A stretch of DNA of 64,000 nucleotides. It comes from Epiperipatus broadwayi. Taxonomy: Eukaryota; Onychophora; Udeonychophora; Euonychophora; Peripatidae. The translations under genes were made by a program, and so were the position numbers. The stretch spans positions 230,899 through 294,898 of the forward strand of contig JAQFVV010006852.1 of assembly GCA_028023455.1 (NCBI GenBank), in the 5' to 3' direction. Positions 48,016 to 60,013 of this stretch are shown in pieces (position 1 is the stretch's first letter; the number at the start of each line of letters is the position of its first letter). The notes beneath the pieces are model-generated. The model saw only the letters and a program-made list of their open reading frames with translations. It searched no databases and had not been told where the DNA came from.

Positions 48016-49684
48016 TATAATGATTTTGGCTAAATAAAATTACAATTTTTATTAATTACACGAATATATTTTGACAAGTAAGCAAATATTAAAAATATAT
48101 TTACTCAATAATAAAAAATATAAAAACATTATTCCTAGAGTTTAAATATTACAGACATATATAATAAAAATTGATTATGTATTATTTATATACACTATGT
48201 TACAATAAAAAAGTAATTTGAAAGTGACTCTCTCTATGCTGCCTGGAGCACAATCTCTTAATGAATGCATGTGTTATATAATGACATGGATAAGGTATTC
48301 AGAAATATATTAATATGTTAGCATCTCTGTGTTTTATGTTATGATGTGGAATATAACAATGCATTTCATCTTAACATATTATAGAATAACACAAATTGGA
48401 ATAAACTGCTACTAATATGTTTGACGTAATTCAAACTGTTTATTATCATGAAGCTCATTAATGGCAATAATATTTTAAGTACATTTCAAGATTTCATAGT
48501 AGCAGGAGGAATATTGAATGTGATCTGGAAAAGTACTAAACACAGTATCATAAATTTAGATATCACCTTTGTGGTAAATAGATGGTGTGTTTTCTATGTT
48601 AAACATTCATCTATTTCACTGAAGCAACCTGGAGAATAAAATAATGATCTTTTCATTGGATGACACTGCTGCATATATATTATCTTGAAGATGGGTTATG
48701 AAAATGAGTAATATTTTATCTTGGTCATAGCCATGGAATTCTTATAAATAAAGTATATTTTGTTTGTATGATATTTTATATTTTACTGAAGATTTTTCTG
48801 GTAATGGCATATCTACTTTTACACTGATTGTCATATTATAGATTAAATCTGTTTTAAACTACATTAGCACATATATGTAAGTAATGGTATACAAAATTAT
48901 TTTACTTATCATTAGGCACCATGAAATGGGCAAGTCAAATATCTATAATAGTATAAAAATGAATTAACCAACCATTACTAAAAAATCTGTAATGGAATAA
49001 AACTGAATCAAATAACCCATCATATTTGATTACTATTTTGTAATAGTACAAAATATCTGTAACAATTTTATTACCCTGTAATAGAAAATCCAATGCTAAT
49101 GGCTTTGAATATTAGTAAATTAATATTTAAAGAGCATAAATTTTAAAAATACAAATATCTTAATTAATTAATGTTTATTGAGACATTAGTTAATAATTAC
49201 AAGATTCATATATAATAAATAAATAAATAATATATAAATTGACAAACAGATAAAATAATTTTGATTAAAATTTTGAATAATAACTTTTTGTGTTATCAAA
49301 ATTTCTAACTTAGGTATCTATGAAATGATTCAAAGGACTCAATAATAAACCAAAAAAAAATTATCTGTATAGGCAATAATAAATACATTTAAAACATATT
49401 TAAACAAATAATTAAGTCTGTTTTAGTTTGTTTTTTATTCTTTTTACACTCATAAATGAATGACCAATTTAATTACAAACTTATATTTCACAAATGTACA
49501 TAAGTTATACATTATCATAAATATAACTGGTTGTACTTATATTTAAAATATATTGCTTTACAAACCTATATAAAAATAATGAAACAAACAAAACATAGTT
49601 TAAAATGTTATATAAAAATCAAGATTAATATTAATAAAGATATTTCAAACTTTATTTTTAAAATTATCTAATTTTCTTTTTAGT
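48016..49684. other. AT-rich DNA, no gene seen
   Basis: No feature is recognised. The 63-codon frame at 48448 has no motif. Confidence 0.45.
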
Positions 49685-49696
49685 TAACTTATTTAT

Positions 49697-50091
49697 AAGG
49701 CTAAAACTTAGTACATGCGCCTTGAGTGCTTAATTTTAGCAAGAGAGACCTCTACACATCATAACGCAAGATTTGATTTTATAAAGATAATAGGGACCCT
49801 CCTATCTCTAACCTATTTTTCTTAATTATATAGGCAAATCTAAAGCATATTAATCAGTGGAGAATTTATTAGCTTCATGCTCCCAAATCAATATGCTTTA
49901 GATTTGCCTAAATAATTAAAAAAATTAGGTTAGAGATAGGAGGGTCCCTCTTATCTTCATAAAGTTGAATCTTGCATTATGATTTGTAGAGGTCTCTCTT
50001 GCTAAAATTAAGCACTCAAAGTGCATGTACTAAGGTTTTAGGCTTATATAAGTATTACATGCTGACATCACGCTTAATAAGAATTAATATT
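49697..50091. mobile_element. Foldback element with 12-bp target duplication
   Basis: The left arm (about 49697-49850) and right arm (about 49890-50045) are near-complementary, for example AGGGACCCTCCTATCTCTAA against its inverse. TAACTTATTTAT flanks both ends (49685-49696 and 50092-50103). No ORF. The same 12-mer flanks the retrozyme array at 50.4 kb. Confidence 0.75.
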
Positions 50092-50573
50092 TAACTTATT
50101 TATGTAAAATTCTATATTATGTGTTAATATATACACACATACATGATAAAATAAATAAATAATGTTTCTATATTTACAAACACTAATAAACAATACCTTA
50201 TCTACAAATGATAATTCTATAATATGGAGTGCTTTCAAAGGTCAAAGCCTTCATTTTCAAAAAAGTAGCTAGAATCCGAAGATGTAAATTATGTAAATTA
50301 AGGTTGATTAAATTTTCATTGACCTAGGTTTGCCATTTTCTAGAGATGGCTTAAAATGTTGCTTTTTTATTCATGGCATGGACGTCAGAGATCGTAAAAT
50401 ATTAACTTATTTATAATAATTAATAAAGCAAGTCATATATAACATGACATTACTTTTATGAGCTTGTAATTACAAAATTGCACATAGAGAGCGTACCAAT
50501 AGCTCTAACAAGCTCGTAAATTAACAAGTGCGGTTATGAGAAATATTTAAAATCTCTATCCAGAACACTCTTA

Positions 50574-50617
50574 TCTCCAGACCATGGTTTCGGGCTTATG
50601 GCCCACGTCAGTGGAGA
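50574..50617 (-). ncRNA. Hammerhead ribozyme, family B copy 1 (U9 variant)
   Basis: Minus strand: stem I TCTCCA/TGGAGA, core CTGACGT, stem II GGGC/GCCC with loop CATAA, GAAA, stem III ACC-AT-GGT, triplet GUC. Core position 9 is U instead of the usual A. Confidence 0.75.
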
Positions 50618-50990
50618 GCTAGAATATTCGGACACTAGACCTAAAATATCAACTCAAAAAACCAGCACTTATTTCAAACGTATATTTAAGAAGAAACTCT
50701 GAATTTTTCGGACATGAAAATGTCTTTAAATCCAGCTATCTAACTTAAATAGCTATATGGGACTGAAGTATATTCAGATCTACCATATTCTAATAGGCTC
50801 AGCATAGCCAAAGCCTTAAAGGTAAAATTATAATAATTAATAAAGCAAGTCATATATAACATGACATTACTTTTATGAGCTTGTAATTACAAAATTGCAC
50901 ATAGAGAGCGTACCAATAGCTCTAACAAGCTCGTAAATTAACAAGTGCGGTTATGAGAAATATTTAAAATCTCTATCCAGAACATTCTTA

Positions 50991-51034
50991 TCTCCAGACC
51001 ATGGTTTCGGGCTTATGGCCCACGTCAGTGGAGA
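50991..51034 (-). ncRNA. Hammerhead ribozyme, family B copy 2 (U9 variant)
   Basis: Identical to copy 1 over the ribozyme. The spacing of 417 bp defines the monomer length. Confidence 0.75.
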
Positions 51035-51729
51035 GCTAGAATATTCGGACACTAGACCTAAAATATCAACTCAAAAAACCAGCACTTATTTCAAACGTAT
51101 ATTTAAGAAGAAACTCTGAATTTTTCGGACATGAAAATGTCTTTAAATCCAGCTATCTAACTTAAATAGCTATATGGGACTGAAGTATATTCAGATCTAC
51201 CATATTCTAATAGGCTCAGCATAGCCAAAGCCTTAAAGGTAAAATTATAATAATTAATAAAGCAAGTCATATATAACATGACATTACTTTTATGAGCTTG
51301 TAATTACAAAATTGCACATAGAGAGCGTACCAATAGCTCTAACCATGGTCTGGAGATAAGAGTGTTCTGGATAGAGATTTTAAATATTTCTCATAACCGC
51401 ACTTGTTAATTTACGAGCTTGTTAGAGCTATTGGTACGCTCTCTATGTGCAATTTTGTAATTACAAGCTCATAAAAGTAATGTCATGTTATATATGACTT
51501 GCTTTATTAATTATTATAATTTTACCTTTAAGGCTTTGGCTATGCTGAGCCTATTAGAATATGGTAGATCTGAATATACTTAGTCCCATATAGCTATTTA
51601 AGTTAGATAGCTGGATTTAAAGACATTTTCATGTCCAAAAATTCAGAGTTTCTTCTTAAATATTACGTTTGAAATAAGTGCTGGTTTTTTTGAGTTGATA
51701 TTTTAGGTCTAGTGTCCGAATATTCTAGC

Positions 51730-51771
51730 TTTCACTGACGTGGGCCATAAGTCCGAAACCATGGTCTGAGA
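51730..51771 (+). ncRNA. Hammerhead ribozyme, family B copy 3, stem I shortened on both strands
   Basis: Core and stem III as in copy 1. Stem II has one C-to-T change (GTCC). One C is missing from the 5' strand of stem I and one G from the 3' strand, leaving TTTCA/TGAGA, which still pairs. Confidence 0.65.
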
Positions 51772-52144
51772 TAAGAGTGTTCTGGATAGAGATTTTAAAT
51801 ATTTCTCATAACCGCACTTGTTAATTTACGAGCTTGTTAGAGCTATTGGTACGCTCTCTATGTGCAATTTTGTAATTACAAGCTCATAAAAGTAATGTCA
51901 TGTTATATATGACTTGCTTTATTAATTATTATAATTTTACCTTTAAGGCTTTGGCTATGCTGAGCCTATTAGAATATGGTAGATCTGAATATACTTCAGT
52001 CCCATATAGCTATTTAAGTTAGATAGCTGGATTTAAAGACATTTTCATGTCCGAAAAATTCAGAGTTTCTTCTTAAATATACGTTTGAAATAAGTGCTGG
52101 TTTTTTGAGTTGATATTTTAGGTCTAGTGTCCGAATATTCTAGC

Positions 52145-52188
52145 TCTCCACTGACGTGGGCCATAAGCCCGAAACCATGGTCTGGAGA
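52145..52188 (+). ncRNA. Hammerhead ribozyme, family B, best copy (U9 variant)
   Basis: Plus strand: TCTCCA, CTGACGT, GGGC-CATAA-GCCC, GAAA, with stem III ACC-AT-GGT, C17 at 52182, then TGGAGA. Stem I extends past an internal loop (AGC opposite TA) as ATTCT/AGAGT. Stem II is a strong G-C helix. The predicted cut is after 52182. Confidence 0.8.
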
Positions 52189-52301
52189 TAAGAGTGTTCT
52201 GGATAGAGATTTTAAATATTTCTCATAACCGCACTTGTTAATTTACGAGCTTGTTAGAGCTATTGGTACGCTCTCTATGTGCAATTGTGTAACTTATTTA
52301 T

Positions 52302-52720
52302 GTAATATAAACAAACATATATTCTACTTTAAACAAATATATAAATAAATAATTGTATATAATAAAATATAAGACCTGATATGTTAAGTTTCATGTTGTT
52401 CAATATCCCTTTTATAGATTATTTAGTTAAAACACATTTATTAATATAAACATAATAATAACAATAATATTTTTCAATGTATCATGTATTGCTGTGTGTG
52501 ATGCCATGGTTTAATCATACATTTATGAAAGTTCATTTGCAAATGTTAATAGTCTGAAGGGCAGTGATTGTTTCATTGTTATGCTAGATATTTTTGTATG
52601 GGGTTGAGATGAATTCTTTATATTTTATTTAGCATAATGTAGGTTTCCGTGAATATGCCCAGGGGTGGTTGTGGGGAATAAAAGTGAAAAAAGCAGAGTA
52701 TGTTTTATGCAACAACACAC
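52302..52720. other. AT-rich DNA, no gene seen
   Basis: Nothing recognised. Confidence 0.5.
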
Positions 52721-52739
52721 TTAGACAAGGGAGTATATA

Positions 52740-54470
52740 AGATAAGTATTCAGAAACCCATCAAGAACCAAAGTCCCAATGGTGATACAAACAAATGAGG
52801 GAATATACATAGGCCAAAATATGATTTTGCCTGTTTACAAATATTTTAAACAAAAACATCAAACAAGCCATCCATCCAGAAGGCCATCTGATCTATTTGG
52901 TCCTGCAGAAACAAAAATCCCATTCACCACAGATCTTTTCCTAGCAAAACTAGCTAGTATACCAACCACCTGCCATCTAGGAGCTCTGGAATTTCATTAT
53001 TTGTATTGAAGCACCTCAGCCAATATTCAGCACAATATCTATGCAACTTGGGGAATCATTTAGCACAGGAAATTCAACCTATAAAAGGAGTCTATCCGAT
53101 TGCAATAGAACCCTTCAACAAAAAGGCAAAAAACACCCCCTAAGTGATCTCTGGCCAATATCCATGGGACCACTACCAATTAAAATTTTAGAGAAAATCA
53201 TAAAAGGAAAAAAATAGAACCTCACATAATGCCATTAATCTCAAAAGCTCAATTCATCAAAGAAAAATTCATTGGCAATCCAGGCAGCAACATTTTTAAG
53301 GCAATTCTAACTTCAGCAAGGCAAGGAAAAAAATATGACCCCATGGCAGTTCAACTCAATACTGAGGCAGGGTTTGACTCAGTTGACATCCTTATACTTT
53401 TGGAGATGCTTGCAACACTATCATCCCCAAAACTCAATTGTATTTAATAGCAAACCTATTTTTGAATCGAAAAATAGATATAACACTCAATGGAAAGAAC
53501 TCACCATCATTTACTCCCACCCAGTCAATATATCAGGGATTTACCCTCATTTCAATACTGTTCATACCATACTTTAACCCCCTCCTTCAAAAAATTCAGC
53601 AAATGTTCACTGGAATACAGATATCTGGTACCACACAGCACATAACATGCATAACATATATGGATGATGTTACAGACTTACCTCAATTGCAAAAAATACT
53701 ACAAGAATATACAAACCAATACAAAATAAAATTTAACCTAATAAAAACAACTGCCTAATCACTTTTCACTTGAAAGCCCTGCACATCCATATATCAATCA
53801 AAACCCACCCCATTTCTAGGATTTCCATTTCATCTAGGAATCACTGGTATAAGATGCTAAATACAAAATAAATTAGATGATGAGGCTCAATGGATTATCA
53901 ACTCCCTATCAAAAACATATCTCTCCATATACTCAAAGGTACAACTTATAAATCAACTCATCATCACAAAAATAATTTACTACTCACCAATCATATCATT
54001 TATAAAAGCATTCTAGTCAAAAATAAAAACAGCCTGCAATCATCTTCTATGGTCCAAGAAAACAGTAGTGATATCAACAAGACAACTCAATCAACCACTA
54101 ATAAAGAATGGTCTGGGAATTACATAATATTGATACTTTTTACATACAAAAGCTAAGAAACCTCATAATTGCAAACATTAACCAATTCCTAAAGCTCAAA
54201 TGCCTAATACCCCTGACTGATAGGCCACTTTCACTCAGATTATATACTTCATCAATTATATATGAATATAAGACAATGGCCAACATACCTGAACAGTCCA
54301 TGCACAAATATACCTACTGGGATATTCATATCCTTACATGCAAGGAACATAATGCTAATGACCCCCTCCAATATTAGGAATAAACAAAAAAATTACTCCA
54401 TCAATATAAAAGATGGGTGCTAGAACCTAAGTTCTTTGACTTTATTTAAAAAATGAATGGTCAACAATTT
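52740..54470 (+). pseudogene. L1/Tx1-like LINE, ORF2 3' portion
   Basis: Consecutive short frames form a broken reverse transcriptase: LISKAQFIKEKFIGNPGSN (about 53235), VQLNTEAGFDSVD (first catalytic Asp region, about 53350), LNGKNSPSFTPTQSI, then TYMDDVTDLPQLQKILQEY with the catalytic YMDD at 53657-53668, then KIKFNLIKTTA. Downstream pieces cover the thumb and the C-terminal region up to about 54380. The style (NGK...FTPTRSIRQG, then a LWG/GGLGV-type region) points to the L1/Tx1 side of LINEs, unlike the RTE/CR1-type copies at 45 and 58 kb. Frameshifts every 200-300 bp make it dead. A short SINE fragment follows at 54.5 kb. Confidence 0.65.
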
Positions 54471-54514
54471 TTTTTTCCAGAACAGAAGAATGTATATTAT
54501 GGTAAATCCTTTTT

Positions 54515-54584
54515 GCAGACTATGCCTTCCAAGCAGCTGACCTGGGTTCGCTTCCCAGTCAATGCACTTGACATATGAAAAAAA
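54515..54584 (+). mobile_element. tRNA-Gly SINE, 3' half
   Basis: TGCCTTCCAAGCAGCTGACC, then GGGTTCGCTTCCCAGTCAAT, the tail CTTGACATATG and an A run. It shares the anticodon arm, box B and tail with the SINE at 6.7 kb. The 5' half is missing or unrecognisable. The T-arm pairs better than in the 6.7-kb copy. Confidence 0.75.
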
Positions 54585-54589
54585 CACCT

Positions 54590-55080
54590 CAGCTACCAGT
54601 GTACATCATTAGAACAGATAAGAAAAACAATGTGTACCACATAGCAGCAGCCAAATAATACAGTCCATGAAATCATCATTGCATACCAAGGCAAATCAAA
54701 CCCAAATATCAGATCAGACACCTTTTATCCTATATGCATTTTGATACATGAGCTGCACTTTTTTAATGGGCAATAACACCAGATGATACCCATCTACTTT
54801 TCACAACAAATTATCACAAATATGAGATAGAGACTAGATCTTAGAAAACCAACATCTATACATGGCCACATGGTCACTATTAAAAGAGCAAGCAAGGTTA
54901 TCACTACAATAATAACCACAGATGTACTTGCTCTATACAAAAGAAAATGAATACCCAACTCCAGAGAGGATGAGCATTTGAACTCATTTATATGATTAAT
55001 GAATAGTCTCTAACCTATTGACAATCTTTAAACAAACATTCCCATATGTTAAGATATATTTCAATCAATGAATAATGTAA
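54590..55080 (+). pseudogene. LINE ORF2 5' piece (endonuclease region), first copy
   Basis: Aligns in diverged form with 57060-57400, for example AATGTGTACCACATA against AATGTGTAACACATA, and TAATGGGCAATAACA against TAATGGGCAACAACA. Lying after the ORF1 in the second copy, this is likely the start of ORF2. Frames are broken and no catalytic residue is clear. Confidence 0.4.
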
Positions 55081-55405
55081 CTTATCATTCCTATCTATAA
55101 TGCCCTTACAAAACTAAACCCACCCATGATGTATGTACTCCCGTGCATCATTTTTTTTTATAATTGAAACTAAATAATTACCATGCAAATGAGCATGTAT
55201 ATACAGATTGAATCAATGTAAAAGTTTGCATTCAACCCTTCCATGACTTGTGTACCATTGTACATAAATATAATTACAGAAGATAAACCAATACCATGTA
55301 AACAAATCTTTTATATAAAAATGTAAACAGTACAAACAAATCTTGTATGTACAAATGTAAACAATGTAAAATTTTACTTTGAGTCAATGAAGTTCCATTT
55401 TGAAA

Positions 55406-55424
55406 CATCATCATCATCATCATC

Positions 55425-55455
<31 letters not shown>

Positions 55456-55468
55456 GATGATGATGATG
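55406..55468. repeat. Palindromic trinucleotide microsatellite
   Basis: (CAT)n turns into (AAT)n, then (ATT)n, then (ATG)n, so the whole tract is its own inverse complement and can form a hairpin. It may be two opposed LINE tails. Confidence 0.85.
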
Positions 55469-55639
55469 CAGTCCTACTCTGTTATCGAAAACAAGATATT
55501 GCTCCTGTGTCTAAGTTCAAATGGCAAAAAACTACAAAAGATATACAAATTTTGCAATAAAAGTAACAAAGAATAAAACAAATCTAATTCCAAGAAATAT
55601 AAGTGTGTATAAATTCATAATATACAATAATTACTCAGC

Positions 55640-57060
55640 CAAATGACAAGGTGGTTGCTGCTAAAACAATTTCCATTAAAACAATGACATCCAGCCCAAC
55701 AAAAACTTATGACAATGTTGCCAAGTCTGATGTGGAAACAATCAACATAAACCATAACATAAACAATAATTTAAATTCACCTCAAACAAGAACCAAGACC
55801 CCCCCCTTCTGCACATTGGACTACAGAAGAGCTACAAACAGTCAATATTAATTTCAATAACACAATTCCTAGAAAGTTATTCAATATATTAAAAAAAAAT
55901 TTCTTATCTAAATCAATCGTCTTATCAGCCACATACATAAATTTCACACTATACATAATTCCCCAGATCATTGCTAAATGAGGTGCTGACAACATGCAGA
56001 ATGTGGAATATAGTGTTGAGCATTCTAATTCATGCTACCTGCCAATCAAATATCAAAGGATCTGATTTCAGATCCAAGTTAAAACATCAGGAAACTATGC
56101 ATTGGTGGTGGTCAATAAAGACTCACAAAAGTACATTACTGGTAGAATAAAGAACACATACTTCAGATATAATATGCAAGACTTCCACCACATGATAGAC
56201 CCATTTGGCAAAGTTGTAAACCTAAATTCAATGTACTTAAAAGACACACCTATACCAGTATATACCAACAATTTTGAATTTAAGATAAAACTAAACAACA
56301 ATGTGAATTCGGAGAATATACCTACACAAATTATTGACCAATCGGTGATGCTTTATCTCTACATAAGAAGGTTAAGACTCAATGTTACTCCTGTGGACAG
56401 CATGGCCATCTGGCAATACACTGCAATGTTGGACCAAATTATGCATAACCAACCTATACAACACTCACAAGGACAAATAATAAAATTACATCACAATGAT
56501 GATGATATAAACAAGAACTCCAAATGTAGCAACATCAACAATTAAAAAACAATCAAACCAAAAATGCAAATACAAACATAGAAACATTGGACATATCAAT
56601 CCAAAAATCAAATAAAAAACAAACAAACAATGTGGACATGAATCAGATAACCATAGATTATCCACCAAAAATGATTGATAAAACTCAACATTGCCAATAA
56701 AAACAATAATAAATCAAAAGCAGACAGCAATAGTATAAATAACACAGATCACCACATCAAAACGGAACATACCCTTACAATAAAGAACAATACATCAACA
56801 CATATAACAGAAACAATCACTGTATATCTTCCCCAGATAAAAGAAATGGTGCCTGAATCAAAAATATGGCCAGGATGCCACTAAAAAAATTGAAAAAGAA
56901 AGCTAAACAGAAGAATTCAATCAAGGAGATGATATTGGCCATATATACATACATTTCATCCAACCAATGAAAATATAGAATTAAACTATGATCAGAAACT
57001 ACCCTTAACAACATATCAACAGAGAAAACTCCAGCCACCATGCAGAAGAAACACAACACT
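55640..57060 (+). pseudogene. L1/Tx1-like LINE ORF1 with CCHC zinc knuckle
   Basis: Broken frames rich in Asn and Thr. The longest (56102-56545) includes IKNTYFRYNMQDFHHMIDPFG. In another frame, 56383-56424 reads CYSCGQHGHLAIHC, a perfect C-x2-C-x4-H-x4-C zinc knuckle preceded by RKVKTQ. ORF1 proteins of L1/Tx1-type and related LINEs bind the element RNA and often end in such knuckles. A one-base shift separates the knuckle from the long frame. A low-complexity Asn/Lys tail follows. It likely belongs to the same family as the ORF2 pieces at 52.7-54.5 kb but to a different copy, since ORF1 lies downstream of that ORF2. Confidence 0.6.
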
Positions 57061-57580
57061 ATCTATTTTATCAAAGCATAGCACTAGAAGAGATCTGAAA
57101 AATAATGTGTAACACATACAGACAGCCTAATACCTCAACAAAAAAGATTATCAGTGCATATTAAGAAAAATAAATCAAAAGAATAAGGGTGGCAACATAC
57201 TCTATGCATTCTGGTGTACACAATGTACATTTATAATGGGCAACAACATGAGACAGCATCCCACCACCTTCAATAACAAGCTAGCACAGTTAAAATCAGA
57301 GAACACATAATAGTACATCCAGAGATATTTGTAGCAATTTGGTCACTACTAAAACAACAATCAGCCCTATAACCAACTAAATCAATATATAAAGTATAAT
57401 TCATGTATCTAACAAAAATTAAGAGCTGGATTAGAGCAAAAGACTTATGAACTGCATGAAACAAATACCAAAAGAGTTATAACCAATCAGCCATTTTTCT
57501 GAAAATTATAACCTTCCTAATTAACCAGACAATCTGACTAAACTAGCCAAAGAACAATGAATATAAAACTGTATATGTAA
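57060..57580 (+). pseudogene. LINE ORF2 5' piece (endonuclease region), second copy
   Basis: Second copy of the sequence at 54590-55000, here in the expected place after ORF1. Broken frames. Homology is lost after about 57400 and the element seems to end near 57580. Confidence 0.4.
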
Positions 57581-58044
57581 TCTAGATGTACCTTTCGACC
57601 TAAAGTTCATCTAGTTTGGTTAAACATTGTTCAAAAATAGACTTTTATACAATTAATGAAGTAAGCATTTTTTATATTCCATAGTGAATTCTTATAATAT
57701 TTATATTTATATTTTTACATAAAAATCAACTATTATTTTATTCTTTTTTGATAAATTAAATTCCTTGATAATTCACATTATTACAAGTTTCATTTTATAT
57801 CCTTTTTTATTTATTTATGGCAAACATACATTTTTGTAATGTGGAGAGCACTCGCACATTGTTTCAAACATCAATATCTTATACTGTAAGGTAATTTTGT
57901 TCTTAAGTGTTTCCAAGTTTCTCAAAAGTCGATGTCTTGTCTTTTGAAGAAACATTTTTTTTAATTTAGCCATTCATTATTATACTGCAAATTAATTATC
58001 AACTTTTATATAAAACATTTTGATATTTTGCTTACTAAAGAGGC

Positions 58045-58183
58045 AGAACAAGAGAGAGAGTTCAATCTCGAAATATGGGCTTTTTATACGACTTTCTTAA
58101 TGATGAGATTATTATCAAGGATATTGTTTCCATAATTTCTCTCCTTTCTATAGTTTTTCCTGTGGAAGCGTCAAAATTTAACT
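58045..58183 (-). CDS. Possible terminal exon, unidentified
   Basis: The minus strand has a good acceptor (ATTCTTTTTTCAG), then one open frame of 40 codons starting LNFDASTGKTIERREIMETI and ending ...PIFRD followed by TGA. The other two minus frames stop at once. Composition is less AT-rich than around it. The opposite strand is also open for about 50 codons, which weakens the case. I do not recognise the peptide. It lies upstream of the JmjC exon on the same strand, but the stop argues against the same transcript. Confidence 0.25.
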
Positions 58184-58489
58184 GAAAAAAGAATTATTTT
58201 AAGTACAGCAGGTCAGTAGAACTTAAAATGGCTTAGTTTAATACCAAATGAACAGTTTGTAAAATAAAAGTAATACAATAGATTTCCAACTTAAAATATA
58301 TTTTTAAACTCATAATATGAATAAAATACATTATTTTAAATATCTATTGAATAATTATATATAAAATTAATATTTTTTTAATACATGTAATTTAAAATTG
58401 CTTTAACTGTATAAGAAACAAGGCCTATGACAGCATACACACACGAAATAATAATTCATTTTGTATATTTATAATTACAAATATTTGTT

Positions 58490-59172
58490 GAAATAGGCAG
58501 AAGACTTATCAAGAATTATATAGCATTAAAGAACAAGTACTTCCTATATCTATTATATCTTCTGAATTGCCAGAATTTTTAAATGAAGAAGTGACATGCA
58601 ATTAAATTTATGAAAAGGAAAGGCTACAGTAATGATGGAATTATAATTGAATATTAAAGGAAGCAGGTGAAAAAATAGAACAATTTTAGCAGTTATATAC
58701 CAAATGTCTAAAATGAAAGATACCAGATGATTGAAGAATGCAGTATTAATATTAATATTTAAAAAAGGTGATAAAGATATTAGAAATTACAGACTTATCA
58801 GCCTTTATCAGTTTTATATAAAAGCTAAAAATTTTATCAAGATAATTATAACTCATCTACAAGAACATTAACACCAACCAAAAGAACAAGCTGGATTTAA
58901 AAGAAGCTTTAGTACAGTAGATCATGGTTTCGTAGGTATTGAGAGAAGTTATAGAAAGTGGACAAATGAATATGAGTTGCCATTATGTTTTGGATTTGTA
59001 GATTATGAAAATAGATTCTATAAACATTTCTTCAGTGATTAAAGCATTACATAATCAAGGGCTAGATCCAGGATATTGTCATATTAAATAATATTTATAA
59101 AAAATGCAATAGTAACAATTAGATTACATAATGATACTAGGAAAGTCAGCATTAAGAAAAAGCAAGACAGGG

Positions 59173-59208
<36 letters not shown>

Positions 59209-59982
59209 CGGAAGTATTTTGTGGATTAAAATGGGAATTTAAAGGAGTGAAAGTAAATAGAGATTATTTAAGTCATTTAAATTTTGCAGATGATGTAGTT
59301 GTTTTTGCAAATAATGCTTTATAGCTGCAGGAAATGTTGCAGGGGTTAGATGAAAGTAGGATTAAAGATAAATGTTAAAAAGACTAAAGTAATGTTCAAT
59401 GGATTTTCTCAAAATATGAAAATAAAGATTTATTATGATGAGTTAGAAGAAGTTAACAGTTACAAACACCTTGGTCAGATTATTAATGCAGATAGAAACA
59501 TAATGGACGAAAATTATCATAGAATTAAATTTGGTTGGACTGCTTTTGATAGAAATAACTTGATACTAAAAGGAAATATGTATATGTTTGAAAAGAAAGG
59601 TTTTTAATAAATGTAATTTTTCCAGTTCTTACTTATGGATATGAAACTTCGACACTTATAGAAGAGCAATTCAGAGACTTCATACCATCAGAAAGAAATA
59701 TGGAGAGATGCATGTTAGGAGGAATAAGAACAGATCTAAAATGCAATATATAGGTAAGAGAAAAAACAGGTGTTATTAACCTCATTGAAAAAATTAAAAG
59801 ACTGAAGTGGAATTGGGCTGAAATATTGTTGTGAAGAGATGATAATAGATAGATAATAGTGGTTCTAAACTAGATTCCAAGAGATTGTAAAAGACCCAGA
59901 AAGAGAGCAAAGCTAATATGAGATGGATGGATGAAATAAGAAAGTGTGCAGGATGATGTAGAGAAGAAGCTAAAGATTAGAG

Positions 59983-60013
<31 letters not shown>

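Larger units (their letters stand above)
50415..52289. mobile_element. Retrozyme-like array, family B (417-bp monomers, direct then inverted)
   Basis: Two near-identical direct monomers (50415-50832 and 50833-51249) and the start of a third (to about 51343) are followed by two inverted monomers and part of a third (about 51344-52289). Ribozyme spacing is 417 bp (left half) and 415 bp (right half). The direct-to-inverted switch lies at CCATGG, the stem III palindrome of the ribozyme. TAACTTATTTAT (50403-50414 and 52290-52301) is a 12-bp target duplication around the whole array. Monomers are nearly identical, so the array is young. There is no ORF; the enzyme must come from elsewhere. A transcript across the array would fold into a hairpin of about 0.9 kb. 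Confidence 0.85.

Noticed and set aside
58027-58183. Joining the 58-kb open frame to the JmjC exon as one gene
   Set aside because: The only open minus-strand frame ends in TGA before a plausible donor, and no sequence between links them.
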